The translations under genes were made by a program, and so were the position numbers. 64,000 nt of DNA from Paenibacillus sp. MMS20-IR301 (lineage in GTDB: Bacteria; Bacillota; Bacilli; Paenibacillales; Paenibacillaceae), in NCBI RefSeq assembly GCF_032302195.1, contig NZ_CP135275.1, positions 6,105,501-6,169,500 on the forward strand, given 5' to 3'. The notes under the pieces are model-generated. The model did no database searches, was not told where the DNA came from, and saw only the letters and a program-made list of their open reading frames with translations. This document shows positions 1 to 8,139 of this stretch, in pieces. Each line of letters begins with the position of its first letter. Positions within the stretch are counted from its first letter, which is position 1.

Positions 1-575
1 TGCTGGAGAAGGATTTCTACAGCCGCTACGGCTTTGTTTCCATTCTTAAATATTATGTGTCCCATCCGGACCAGCTCGGCTCGATTCTCGACACGGCGGC
101 AGAAAGCGCCTATACGATCAAACCGGCGGCAATGGGCAACTACGAGAAGTCAGCCGGCAAGGAGTTCCGGGCACAGAGCCATTTCTTCACCTTCTACAGT
201 ACGCTGAAGGAAAAAGCGGCTCCCCGCACCTTCTCTTTCATTCTGCTCTGGATGGCTGTCATTACAGGCGTCTACATGCCATCGTTCGTGAGCGCGGTCC
301 GGGCCCGGGATTACCGGGGGATGCAGCGGATGTTCGTCATTGCGGCGACCCTGCTTGTCGGCCTGTCTGGCATAGTAGTGTCCATTATCGGGGCCGGGGA
401 CGCGGATATTGCCAAACATGAATTCCTGTTCACCCTGGCGTTCGACCTGATTACCTTCCTGGCGGCATCAAGCTTCATCGGCCGCGGAATCTCATCCAAG
501 AAATCAGCACCGGCTGGCCCACCTGTCCTGCCGGCTCCAGAGTATCCGGCATTGCAGAAAGGGGTAAGTATTTGA
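1..575 (+). CDS. C-terminal part of a polytopic membrane protein of a polysaccharide operon (5' end outside window)
   Basis: The reading frame is open from base 3 and runs off the left edge, so only about the last 190 residues are visible. They contain a soluble stretch followed by three hydrophobic segments (around FSFILLWMAVITGVYM, MFVIAATLLVGLSGIVVSII and FLFTLAFDLITFLAASSFI) and a proline-rich tail. The stop overlaps the TTG start of the next gene by four bases, so it is translationally coupled to the ydaL-like gene. The position suggests a membrane component of the same glycan assembly system. Resemblance to WsfD-type glycan hexose transferase membrane proteins is only a weak impression. 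Coding status is firm, function is not. Confidence 0.7.
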   Translation, partial: LEKDFYSRYGFVSILKYYVSHPDQLGSILDTAAESAYTIKPAAMGNYEKSAGKEFRAQSHFFTFYSTLKEKAAPRTFSFILLWMAVITGVYMPSFVSAVRARDYRGMQRMFVIAATLLVGLSGIVVSIIGAGDADIAKHEFLFTLAFDLITFLAASSFIGRGISSKKSAPAGPPVLPAPEYPALQKGVSI

Positions 576-2128
576 AACGCGTAGGAATTCTGATTCTGCT
601 GCTGCTTCTGGCAACAAGCCTCCTGCCGTCTGCTCCGGCAGCTTCTGCTGCCTCGAATCCGTCCTATGCCGCCTCCCAGCGTGTGCTGCTGCTGTATGAC
701 AGCCTGGGCAAAGGCACAGACAAGGAAGGCAACGTGGCAGGGCTGCAGCGGCTGCTCGCTGCCTACAGTACACAGGTTACGCTAAAGAATATATCTGCCT
801 ATAAGCAAGGGGACATGTCTGCATACTCCGGAATCATTACGGTTGTAAACCATGCCGGGCCCCCGATTGAGGACCGTGCCTATCTGGAGGATGTCGCCGG
901 TTTTCAGGGCTCGGTGCTGCATGTCGGCTACCAGCTGCCCTCCCGTATCATGCAGGCAATGCAAGTGAAGACAGCGGTATGGCACGGGCCGGGCGCTGGC
1001 CTCTCGGTCGGCGGCTTCTCCGCCATCCCGCTGCGGATGGACGAAATGCCTTATATTACAGCCGAACAGGCTGAACGGTCATATGGAGAGTGGGCCATGG
1101 GAGCCGGAGGCGTGCAGGCCCCCTATGCGGTAAGCAGCGGCAGGTTCGCTTATGTCCCGTATCTGAAGCAGGGTGATTTAAGCGGCATAGCCATGGCCTA
1201 TGTATTGAAGGATTGGCTGCATTCGCCGATCCGTCCCCGCACCTACCTGGTGCTCAAGGAAATCTACCCCTTTTCTGACCTGGACCTGCTGGAGAAGACA
1301 GCAGATGAGCTGTACGAGCGCGGAATTCCGTTCATCGCCAGCATCCGGCCGGTGTTCGGCAATACCGATTTCCCGGCAATGAAGAGATATCTGGACGCGC
1401 TGCGCACGGTGCAGTCCCATAACGGCAGTATTGTTATTAATGCTCCGGCCGTCCGGCCGCCGATCAAGAGCGATGACCGCTCACTGCGGGGAAAGATGAG
1501 CAGCTTCATCGATGTGCTGGCTGAGGGCGGAGTAGCCCCGCTTGGCATAGCCGCAGAGAATTACTGGACCTACGACAAAGAGTATTCCACAGCCGGGATG
1601 GGCTTCTTTGACTCAGCGGTGCTCTATGGTGATGAGGAAGCCAGATACATGGAGCAGACCGATACCTCCATGGCATTTCCCTCCGTGCTGTACAGTCTGA
1701 AGCCGGAGCTTCTGCAGGGCATCAGCCGCAGCGGGAAGGCGATGCCGGAGCTTCCGCTGAACGCGGCGCTCACCTATGATCTGCCGGAGGATGAAGAGGC
1801 GCTGAAGGAAATGCTGCAGGAGCTGGACGCGGAGTGGTACACGTTCGCTGACTACAAGCAGGCTCCCCATGAGGTAACTACAGAGACAAGCCACATTCTC
1901 TCTGCGGACGGGGTGATCACTGTTGGCGCTGCTGCGCTGAATGTAGATTATATTCCGCAGGCAGTTGCCGGCGATTACGAATACCAGGAGGAGCAGGCCA
2001 CGAGCTTCAACCGTCTGTTCAGCGTACAGAATCAGTTCTTTATTATTGTGATTCTGATTGCGCTGCTGCTGTTCGGCGGACTGCTGACGGTCGGGTACAG
2101 ACTGTACCGCAGGAAATATTTGAAATAA
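572..2128 (+). CDS. ydaL: YdaL-like DUF2334 secreted/membrane-anchored protein
   Basis: 518 residues. There is an N-terminal signal peptide (positively charged MKR, leucine-rich core, AXA sites near residues 24-28), a large extracytoplasmic domain of the DUF2334 type related to polysaccharide deacetylases, and one C-terminal membrane helix near residues 492-512 followed by a basic tail. The start is TTG, supported by AGAAAGGGG a few bases upstream and by the overlap with the previous stop. In B. subtilis the ydaJ-ydaK-ydaL-ydaM-ydaN genes form a c-di-GMP-controlled exopolysaccharide locus, and the order L-M-N is the same here. Catalytic activity cannot be judged from sequence alone. The family call is confident, the role in glycan modification or export is inferred. 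Confidence 0.8.
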   Translation: MKRVGILILLLLLATSLLPSAPAASAASNPSYAASQRVLLLYDSLGKGTDKEGNVAGLQRLLAAYSTQVTLKNISAYKQGDMSAYSGIITVVNHAGPPIEDRAYLEDVAGFQGSVLHVGYQLPSRIMQAMQVKTAVWHGPGAGLSVGGFSAIPLRMDEMPYITAEQAERSYGEWAMGAGGVQAPYAVSSGRFAYVPYLKQGDLSGIAMAYVLKDWLHSPIRPRTYLVLKEIYPFSDLDLLEKTADELYERGIPFIASIRPVFGNTDFPAMKRYLDALRTVQSHNGSIVINAPAVRPPIKSDDRSLRGKMSSFIDVLAEGGVAPLGIAAENYWTYDKEYSTAGMGFFDSAVLYGDEEARYMEQTDTSMAFPSVLYSLKPELLQGISRSGKAMPELPLNAALTYDLPEDEEALKEMLQELDAEWYTFADYKQAPHEVTTETSHILSADGVITVGAAALNVDYIPQAVAGDYEYQEEQATSFNRLFSVQNQFFIIVILIALLLFGGLLTVGYRLYRRKYLK

Positions 2129-2165
2129 GCAGTGAAGACAAATTTAACGACATTAGGAGAATAAT

Positions 2166-3416
2166 ATGACGATCTCAGACATCCTGATGGTCATTGCGGT
2201 CATCTGTATCTGGTCCCTGCTGCTTGTGAATGTGGCGCTGATCATAGCGGGCTATCTGTATTACATCGCAACCGAGAATGCGCAGGTGCCCGAAATTAAA
2301 GGGGAGTACCCGATGGTGACCATCATGGTCCCTGCACATAACGAGGGCGTAGTCATCAGCAAGACGGTGGAATCGCTGCTCGCGCTTGATTATCCGCATG
2401 ACCGGTATGAGATCATCGTCATTAACGATAACTCCTCAGACAACAGTGCGGAGCTGCTGGGTGATATCCAGCGGAAGAACCCGCACCGCAAGCTGATTAT
2501 TATTAATACCGATGCGGTTACTGGCGGCAAGGGGAAATCGAACGCGCTGAATATCGGCTTTACCCGCAGTACAGGTGAGCTGATCGCCATTTATGATGCG
2601 GATAATACCCCGGAGCGGACTGCGCTGAAGTATCTTGTGGCGGAGATTATGAATGATGCTACGCTCGGGGCGGTGATCGGCAAGTTCCGGACCCGTAACC
2701 GTGATGCAAGCCTGCTGACCCGGTTTATTAATATCGAGACCCTCTCGTTTCAGTGGATGGCCCAGGCCGGGCGCTGGAAGCTGTTCAAGCTTTGTACCAT
2801 TCCGGGAACGAATTTCATCATGCGGCGGTCGATTGTGGAGAGCATCGGCGGCTGGGATGTTAAGGCGATTGCTGAGGATACGGAGATTAGCTTCCGAATC
2901 TATATGATGGGTTACCGGATCAAGTTTCAGCCCAAATCAGTCACCTGGGAGCAGGAGCCGCAGACGGTGAAGGTCTGGTTCAGGCAGCGGACACGCTGGG
3001 CGAAGGGCAATATCTATGTCATTGTCAAAAATATTCCGCTGCTCTTCGACCGCAAGGCAGCCAGGATCCGCTTCGATATTCTGTACTATGTCTCCATCTA
3101 TTTCCTGCTGCTGATTTCACTGGTCACCTCGGATGTGCTGCTGATCCTTCATGCCATGGGATATGTTCACACTACCATTGCCGGACTGAGCAGCTTCCTG
3201 TGGCTGTTGGCCATCGTGCTGTTCGTGGTCGGAATCTTCGTTACGCTGACTACGGAGAAGGGTGAGATGAGCTTATCGAATCTGTGGATTATTCTGCTGA
3301 TGTACGTATCATATTGCCAGATGTGGATGGTCGTTGCCGCCTACGGGCTGTATAACTACCTTAAGGATGTCTTGTTTAAGAGGGAAGCCAAATGGTACAA
3401 GACCGAGCGCTACTAA
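2166..3416 (+). CDS. ydaM: Processive family 2 glycosyltransferase (YdaM-like polysaccharide synthase)
   Basis: 416 residues. There is one N-terminal membrane helix, a GT2 domain from about residue 47, and three or four C-terminal membrane helices. Diagnostic motifs are PAHNEG at the domain start, the YDADN metal/nucleotide-sugar site, AEDTEIS with the likely catalytic Asp, and QRTRW matching the Q(Q/R)xRW signature of processive synthases such as BcsA, PgaC and IcaA. No PilZ domain is visible, so c-di-GMP control would have to come from a partner such as the degenerate GGDEF protein at 5528. AGGAG precedes the ATG. The sugar polymerised is not predictable. Confidence 0.88.
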   Translation: MTISDILMVIAVICIWSLLLVNVALIIAGYLYYIATENAQVPEIKGEYPMVTIMVPAHNEGVVISKTVESLLALDYPHDRYEIIVINDNSSDNSAELLGDIQRKNPHRKLIIINTDAVTGGKGKSNALNIGFTRSTGELIAIYDADNTPERTALKYLVAEIMNDATLGAVIGKFRTRNRDASLLTRFINIETLSFQWMAQAGRWKLFKLCTIPGTNFIMRRSIVESIGGWDVKAIAEDTEISFRIYMMGYRIKFQPKSVTWEQEPQTVKVWFRQRTRWAKGNIYVIVKNIPLLFDRKAARIRFDILYYVSIYFLLLISLVTSDVLLILHAMGYVHTTIAGLSSFLWLLAIVLFVVGIFVTLTTEKGEMSLSNLWIILLMYVSYCQMWMVVAAYGLYNYLKDVLFKREAKWYKTERY

Positions 3417-3456
3417 AATGCCGGAGAAGAAATATGCGATACAGGAGATACGGATT

Positions 3457-5550
3457 ATGATGAGAAAACAACTGATACTATTGCTGCTCTGCCTCTTCCA
3501 TTTCCTGGTTCAGATTCCTGCCGCACCGGCAGAAGCGGCCTCTGGCGGCACCAGGCTGACCTATGAGACGAATTTTACCGGGAGCGAGACTGCGCTGACC
3601 GGCACTGCCTCGCAGCAGCAGTATTTCGCCGTCATGGATTACTGGAATGTTGATCAGGTGATCATCAATCTGCATTTTCAGATCACCCAGATTAATGCGG
3701 ATCAGCTGTCCAGTGTGACGCTGTCGCTGAACGGCATTCCGTTCTATTCCTTCCGGCCTTCCAGTGACAATAACGGGGAGCAGAGCCTGCGCATACCCGC
3801 GCCGCGGGGTTTCCTTAAGGCGGGCAGCAATAATTTAAGCATTCAGGGCAATCTGAAGACCTCCGTGGGTGGCGATGAGCTGTGCAGTATGGACGATGCG
3901 CAGGACAGCTGGCTGCATTTGTTCAATACCTCTAATATTGCGGTCGTATATTCGCTCAAAGAGATTACTGGCGGGATTGCCGATTTCAGCGCAAGGTTCT
4001 CGGGGCCGGATACCCTCTCCGGCGGACACAGCCTGCTTGCTGTGCCGGAGAAGGCCAGCGGTGCTGAGCTGGAGAGTGCCGCTTACGCGCTGGCGGGGCT
4101 CGCCAAAGCCAATACGCTGGCGGGCAAGACGATTCCGCTGCTCCCTTACCGTGAGGATACAGCTGCGGACAAGCGGGCGGTGGTGCTGGTTGCCATGTAT
4201 GACCGGCTGCCGGAGCCGCTGAAGAGCCTCATCACCAAGACTGATGATCTTGGAACACATGCTGTAATCCAGCTGGTAAATAAGGATGCTTCGCCGGTGC
4301 TGGTTGTCACTTCAAGTGATGAGAGCCTGCTGATTAAAGCCGGCCGGCTGCTGGCGAGCCGGGAGCTGCTCAGCCAGCTCAGCGGAGATCTGAAGGTGGT
4401 GGATGATACAACCGATGTGGCCGATCCGGCCCCGCCGATTAACTCGAATATTACGTTTACGGAAACCGGGGATAAGCTGAACGGTCCGAACCACCGGGAG
4501 CAGACGTATTTTGTCTCGCTGCCCGCGAACCGCTCCATCGCGGATAACGGCAAGATCAGTATCGATTTCCGTTACGCCGGAAATCTGGATTTCGACCGGT
4601 CGCTGGTAACGGTAAGCATTAACAATACGCCGATAGGCAGTAAAAAGCTGACCAAAGAGCTGGCTAACGGTGATGTGCTGAATCTTTCAGTTCCGCAAAG
4701 CCTTGGCATCTCCGGTAACTTCTCGGTTACGGTCGCCTTTGATCTGGAGATGGCGAATGCGGTCTGCACACCGAATAAGGAGCAGATGCCCTGGGCCTAT
4801 ATCAGCAAGGAATCGCTGATGCAGCTTAATACGAAGGACCGCACCGACCTGCTGCTGAGCAACTACCCGTATCCGTTTCTTCGTGACGAGATCTTCAATC
4901 ATGTAGCGGTCGTACTGCCGCAGGAGATGGACGATTATTCCTATCAGAGCCTGGGCCATATCTTTAACCTGCTGGGCCAATATGCCGGGGGCAATACAGG
5001 CGATATCCACTTCTACACCGATGAGGTCAACTCGGACAATCTGACGAACAACAATATCATTGCTATCGGCACCTACAAGAACAACAGGATTATCCGGGAT
5101 AATAATGACAAGCTGTTCTTCCGGTACAACAAAGACGGCTCTACCCTGGTATCCAATGAGAAAATAGCGATTGAAGAGCAGTACGGCGCCGGAATCGGTA
5201 CGCTGCAGCTGCTGGATTCGCCCTATGCCGGCGGGCGGGCCCTGCTGGCGGTGACGGCTGTCCGCCCGGAGAGCTATTACCTGGCCTCCAGGCTGATTGC
5301 CAGTGAGCAGGACCGCTGGAAGGTATACGGTGACGGTGTAATGACCGATACGGACGGCACAGTGAACGCTTACCGCTTCAAGACGGTCTCCGGGGCGTTA
5401 CCGGATTCTGTAGTCTCGCAGGTGCTGGAGCGGACCGATGTGCTTGGCTTCGTAGCTGCAGCTGTGCTGACCGTTACACTGGTGCTTCTGTCACTGCTTC
5501 TGCTGCTGCGCAAACATAAGAAGAAACGTGGTGATAAGCGTGAGACGTAA
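3457..5550 (+). CDS. ydaN: BcsB-like polysaccharide synthase partner (YdaN-like)
   Basis: 697 residues from the ATG at 3457, chosen because AGGAG lies nine bases upstream and a signal peptide (MMRKQ, then a long leucine-rich core, AEAASG) follows at once. The body is a large extracytoplasmic beta-rich protein of the BcsB type, which in cellulose synthases binds the synthase and guides the emerging chain. A single C-terminal membrane helix (about residues 663-688) ends in a lysine-rich tail, as in BcsB. It follows the GT2 gene by 40 bases and overlaps the next gene by 23. An upstream in-frame extension to 3334 lies inside the GT2 gene and is not credible. Confidence 0.85.
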   Translation: MMRKQLILLLLCLFHFLVQIPAAPAEAASGGTRLTYETNFTGSETALTGTASQQQYFAVMDYWNVDQVIINLHFQITQINADQLSSVTLSLNGIPFYSFRPSSDNNGEQSLRIPAPRGFLKAGSNNLSIQGNLKTSVGGDELCSMDDAQDSWLHLFNTSNIAVVYSLKEITGGIADFSARFSGPDTLSGGHSLLAVPEKASGAELESAAYALAGLAKANTLAGKTIPLLPYREDTAADKRAVVLVAMYDRLPEPLKSLITKTDDLGTHAVIQLVNKDASPVLVVTSSDESLLIKAGRLLASRELLSQLSGDLKVVDDTTDVADPAPPINSNITFTETGDKLNGPNHREQTYFVSLPANRSIADNGKISIDFRYAGNLDFDRSLVTVSINNTPIGSKKLTKELANGDVLNLSVPQSLGISGNFSVTVAFDLEMANAVCTPNKEQMPWAYISKESLMQLNTKDRTDLLLSNYPYPFLRDEIFNHVAVVLPQEMDDYSYQSLGHIFNLLGQYAGGNTGDIHFYTDEVNSDNLTNNNIIAIGTYKNNRIIRDNNDKLFFRYNKDGSTLVSNEKIAIEEQYGAGIGTLQLLDSPYAGGRALLAVTAVRPESYYLASRLIASEQDRWKVYGDGVMTDTDGTVNAYRFKTVSGALPDSVVSQVLERTDVLGFVAAAVLTVTLVLLSLLLLLRKHKKKRGDKRET

Positions 5551-6394
5551 CCGCAGCAGCCTGACCTCGGACCTTGGCTTTCTGACGTTTCTGATCCTGA
5601 TCTTCGCCTGCATCGTATATATTGCCGGCTCTCCGGATCACTATATCCGGAACATCATTATTCTGAATGTAGCCTTCATCCTGGCGCTGGTTACGTATTT
5701 CACTACAGTGACCGCAGGTCTTACGCTCAACCTGGCGTTTATCTTCGGCTACGGCTTCTTCGTGGTGTACCAGACCGTATCAGAAGGTGCCTCCATAGGT
5801 GTGGATACGTATTTCTGGCTGATTATGACCCCGCTGCTGACGGTGGTGCTATGGCTCTTCACCTCAAGCACCCGTGAGCTGCAGGCCGAGAATGAGCGGC
5901 TGCTGAAGCGCAGCGCGAGTCTCGCTACGGTGGATGAGAACACCGACCTGCGCAACAGCATTTCCTTCCAGAAGGATGCCGACCTGTTCACTGGAATCTC
6001 GAAGCGTTATCAGATTCCGCTGACGCTGCTTGTCGTCAAGGTGAAGTACTGGAATGAGATCCGCCGCCTGATTCCGGAGGAACAGCTCGCCGAAGCGATT
6101 TATGACGTCTCCCGGCTCAGCCAGTCCAGCATCCGCACGAATGATGCGCTGTATCTGCTGGATAAGGAGGAGCCGACCTGGGGGCTGCTGCTCTTCACGG
6201 ACCGCGAAGGCTCCAAAATCGTCGTGGAACGGATCAAGCAGCGGCTGCAGGAGCTGAACGATACGGAATTCTCCGGCAAATACAAAGTTAACCTGGGCCT
6301 GAAGATCGGTGCGGTAGAATATGCTGCCGAGACGATCGAGAATCCGCTCGATTTCATTGTCCAAGCCAAAAAACAATTGGAATACGATGTATAA
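5528..6394 (+). CDS. ydaK: Membrane protein with degenerate GGDEF domain, probable c-di-GMP receptor (YdaK-like)
   Basis: 288 residues from GTG at 5528 (GTG at 5531 also possible), overlapping the ydaN-like gene. Four hydrophobic segments occupy residues 17-112, then a short coiled stretch (residues 115-130), then a GGDEF-fold domain. At the catalytic A-site position the sequence is DKEEP (212-216), so it should not make c-di-GMP. Exactly five residues upstream lies RTND (203-206), a good match to the RxxD inhibitory I-site that binds c-di-GMP. B. subtilis YdaK is a known receptor of this design. The inference is that it senses c-di-GMP and activates the synthase encoded just upstream. Confidence 0.85.
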   Translation: MVISVRRNRSSLTSDLGFLTFLILIFACIVYIAGSPDHYIRNIIILNVAFILALVTYFTTVTAGLTLNLAFIFGYGFFVVYQTVSEGASIGVDTYFWLIMTPLLTVVLWLFTSSTRELQAENERLLKRSASLATVDENTDLRNSISFQKDADLFTGISKRYQIPLTLLVVKVKYWNEIRRLIPEEQLAEAIYDVSRLSQSSIRTNDALYLLDKEEPTWGLLLFTDREGSKIVVERIKQRLQELNDTEFSGKYKVNLGLKIGAVEYAAETIENPLDFIVQAKKQLEYDV

Positions 6395-6444
6395 TGCAGA
6401 TTAGGACATTCATTTCATACCTAACCTGACAGGAGGACATCTAT

Positions 6445-7236
6445 ATGGATTTGGGACTTGGAGGCAAATCGGTTTTTGTTGCGGCCGCCAGCAAAGGGCT
6501 GGGGCTGGCGACGGCTATGGAATATGCGCGGGAAGGAGCGAAGGTGACGATTGCGAGCCGGAGCCTGCCGCAGCTGGAAGCTGCGCGGCAGGCCATCCTG
6601 GAAGCCACGGGCCGCGAGGTGGCCGTGGCTGAAATGGACGTGACCGTCCCGGAGGATATTGCCCGGGCGGTCAAGCTTGCCGCCGGCTATGGAGGCGGCC
6701 TGGATGTGCTGGTCACGAACGCCGGCGGGCCTCCGGGCGGCAGTTTCGGTGACATGGCCGACGCCGACTGGAGCGGCGGCTTCGAGCTGACGCTGATGAG
6801 CACGGTCCGGCTCATCCGCGAGGCGCTGCCGTACCTGCGGGCGGCGGCAGGCGGGGGGCGGATCGTCAGCATCAGCTCGGTCTCGATTAAGCAGCCGATA
6901 CAGGGGCTGATTCTCTCGAATGTGTTCCGCGCAGGCGTAAGTGCGCTGAACAAGAGCCTGGCTGCGGAGCTTGCCCCGGAGGGCATCCTGATTAACAGCC
7001 TGGCCCCCGGGCGCATCGGCACCGACCGGATTCTGCAGCTGGACGGCAAACGGGCGGAAGCTTCAGGTGTGGCGGTTGAGCAGATCCAGGCCGAGGCGCT
7101 GAAGGGGATCCCGCTCGGGAGAACCGGCACGCCGGAGGAGTTCGGCAAAGCGGCGGTTTTCCTTGGTTCTTTTGCCAATACGTATATTACCGGCCAGTCC
7201 CTGCTTATTGACGGCGGAATGGTGAAGTCGCTCTAG
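6445..7236 (+). CDS. SDR family protein with altered catalytic motif
   Basis: 263 residues with a Rossmann fold of the short-chain dehydrogenase/reductase family. There is a glycine-rich loop (AAASKGLG, residues 13-20), NAGG (92-95), the beta-5 serine stretch ISSVS (143-147) and the C-terminal IDGG. The usual YxxxK active-site pair is replaced by S158-NVF-R162, so the proton-donating Tyr and the Lys are both missing. Such variants are seen in a subgroup of Bacillales SDR proteins, whose activity is unclear. AGGAGG lies eight bases before the ATG. It follows the polysaccharide operon by 50 bases on the same strand and may be read through from it. Confidence 0.85.
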   Translation: MDLGLGGKSVFVAAASKGLGLATAMEYAREGAKVTIASRSLPQLEAARQAILEATGREVAVAEMDVTVPEDIARAVKLAAGYGGGLDVLVTNAGGPPGGSFGDMADADWSGGFELTLMSTVRLIREALPYLRAAAGGGRIVSISSVSIKQPIQGLILSNVFRAGVSALNKSLAAELAPEGILINSLAPGRIGTDRILQLDGKRAEASGVAVEQIQAEALKGIPLGRTGTPEEFGKAAVFLGSFANTYITGQSLLIDGGMVKSL

Positions 7237-7259
7237 TATAGTTTCCCGTATTAAATAGG

Positions 7260-7288
7260 TTGACTCATGGACGACTTTCGCGTATGAT
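7260..7288 (+). promoter_or_regulatory. Sigma-A promoter of rpmE2
   Basis: TTGACT (7260-7265), a 17-base spacer and TATGAT (7283-7288), a near-consensus vegetative promoter. Transcription should begin near 7295, giving a leader of about 120 bases before the L31 gene. The probable Zur operator starts just downstream of this start point. Confidence 0.75.
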
Positions 7289-7303
7289 GGTATGGCGTGT
7301 AAA

Positions 7304-7324
7304 AAATCGTATGATTTACGCATT
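7304..7324 (+). promoter_or_regulatory. Probable Zur (zinc uptake regulator) operator
   Basis: AAATCGTATGATTTACGCATT matches the Bacillus Zur box (9-1-9 inverted repeat, AAATCGTAAT-N-ATTACGATTT) at 15 of 20 defined positions, with the whole left half except its last two bases. It lies just past the predicted start of transcription, a standard position for repression. Zinc-independent L31 paralogues are known Zur targets in Bacillales, so the gene downstream fits. Confidence 0.6.
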
Positions 7325-7414
7325 CCCTTCGTCTACCGGGATTTATTAAATAGACCAAGAGATGGCTTCATAATACCATAGAAGTTGCATTAGTCCGGAA
7401 AGGAGGTTATTACA

Positions 7415-7663
7415 ATGAAACAAGGCATACACCCTAAGTTCAACCAGGTTATTTTCTTTGACGCAAGCGTGAACTTCAAGTTCCTTAGCTCGTCCACGAA
7501 ATCTTCCGGTGAAACTATGGAATGGGAAGACGGCAACACTTATCCAGTGATCCGTGTGGACTCCAGCTCCGCATCCCACCCGTTCTACACTGGTAAACAA
7601 AGAGATACCGAAACTGGCGGCCGCGTTGACAAGTTCAAACAGCGTCTGGCACAGAAGAAATAA
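7415..7663 (+). CDS. rpmE2: 50S ribosomal protein L31 type B (zinc-independent)
   Basis: 82 residues with the type B L31 signature: [16 protein letters not shown] at the start, EWEDGNTYP in the middle, SHPFYTG, and a basic end. It has no CxxC zinc ribbon, which separates it from the zinc-binding type A RpmE. In Bacillales this form replaces the zinc form on the ribosome when zinc is short, releasing zinc for other proteins. AAAGGAGG precedes the ATG with ideal spacing. A probable Zur operator sits in its promoter and a strong hairpin terminator follows, so it is monocistronic. Confidence 0.95.
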   Translation: MKQGIHPKFNQVIFFDASVNFKFLSSSTKSSGETMEWEDGNTYPVIRVDSSSASHPFYTGKQRDTETGGRVDKFKQRLAQKK

Positions 7664-7677
7664 TGGTAATCTTGATC

Positions 7678-7726
7678 AAGAGGATACTCCGCAAGCCATG
7701 CATATGGCGGACGGGTATCCTCTTTT
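7678..7726 (+). terminator. Rho-independent terminator of rpmE2
   Basis: AAGAGGATAC (7678-7687) pairs with GTATCCTCTT (7715-7724) and is followed by a short T-run. The loop is about 27 bases and contains a second small palindrome. Confidence 0.75.
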
Positions 7727-7729
7727 GTA

Positions 7730-8074
7730 TATAATCCTTCAGATGTTTAACGGGCTTCCTTAACGGGTATTAATGCTTAGGTGGGAAGTGGAAGGTATCA
7801 ATTAGACGTTTGGAAGGGCATGCCTGCGTGTTTTCCGAAAGGTAGTTGATTCACCCATGTACTACTTGAAACGACGGATACGGTCAAGGCTTCGAAGGCT
7901 GTATTCCGGTTTAGCTCCCTAGCAACTGGAACCCTGCATAACTATAAATTCGCTTCTCACCTTTTGGAGACTCTACGGGCTGCCCGTAGGGTCTTCGTGT
8001 ATGTTCAGGCTGCATCAGCGGCCGGGAGGCGGATAGTTGTCTTTAGGGAGAGGGAGTATTTTTTGGCAGAATGA
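7730..8074. other. Unexplained 345-bp intergenic stretch, possibly a structured RNA
   Basis: No convincing coding frame on either strand. There are several candidate helices: an eight-pair stem between GGATACGG (7876-7883) and CTGTATTCC (7899-7907), a possible pairing of ATCAATTA near 7797 with TAGTTGAT near 7843, and a strong hairpin ACTCTACGGGC / GCCCGTAGGGT at 7970-7992. A TATAAT lies at 7730-7735 but without a good -35 box. I compared it by eye with c-di-GMP, SAM, TPP, lysine, T-box, RNase P, SRP, 6S and tmRNA patterns and recognised none. Confidence 0.35.
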
Positions 8075-8103
8075 TTCATTTGTCTGAGGTAGTAGGATAT
8101 AAT
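8075..8103 (+). promoter_or_regulatory. Probable promoter of the diguanylate cyclase gene
   Basis: TATAAT (8098-8103) matches the -10 consensus exactly. TTCATT (8075-8080), 17 bases upstream, is only a fair -35 box, so it may need an activator or be weak. The start codon lies 36 bases downstream. Confidence 0.5.
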
Positions 8104-8139
8104 AAGGCAAAGCTAACTCAAAAATAGGAGAAATATGAC

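Noticed and set aside
7730..8074. Reading this stretch as a c-di-GMP riboswitch for the downstream cyclase gene
   Set aside because: None of the GEMM-I blocks (GGCAAA, GACGCAAAGCC, GCC-GG-TTGCC) is present on either strand. The true one is at 53.7 kb.
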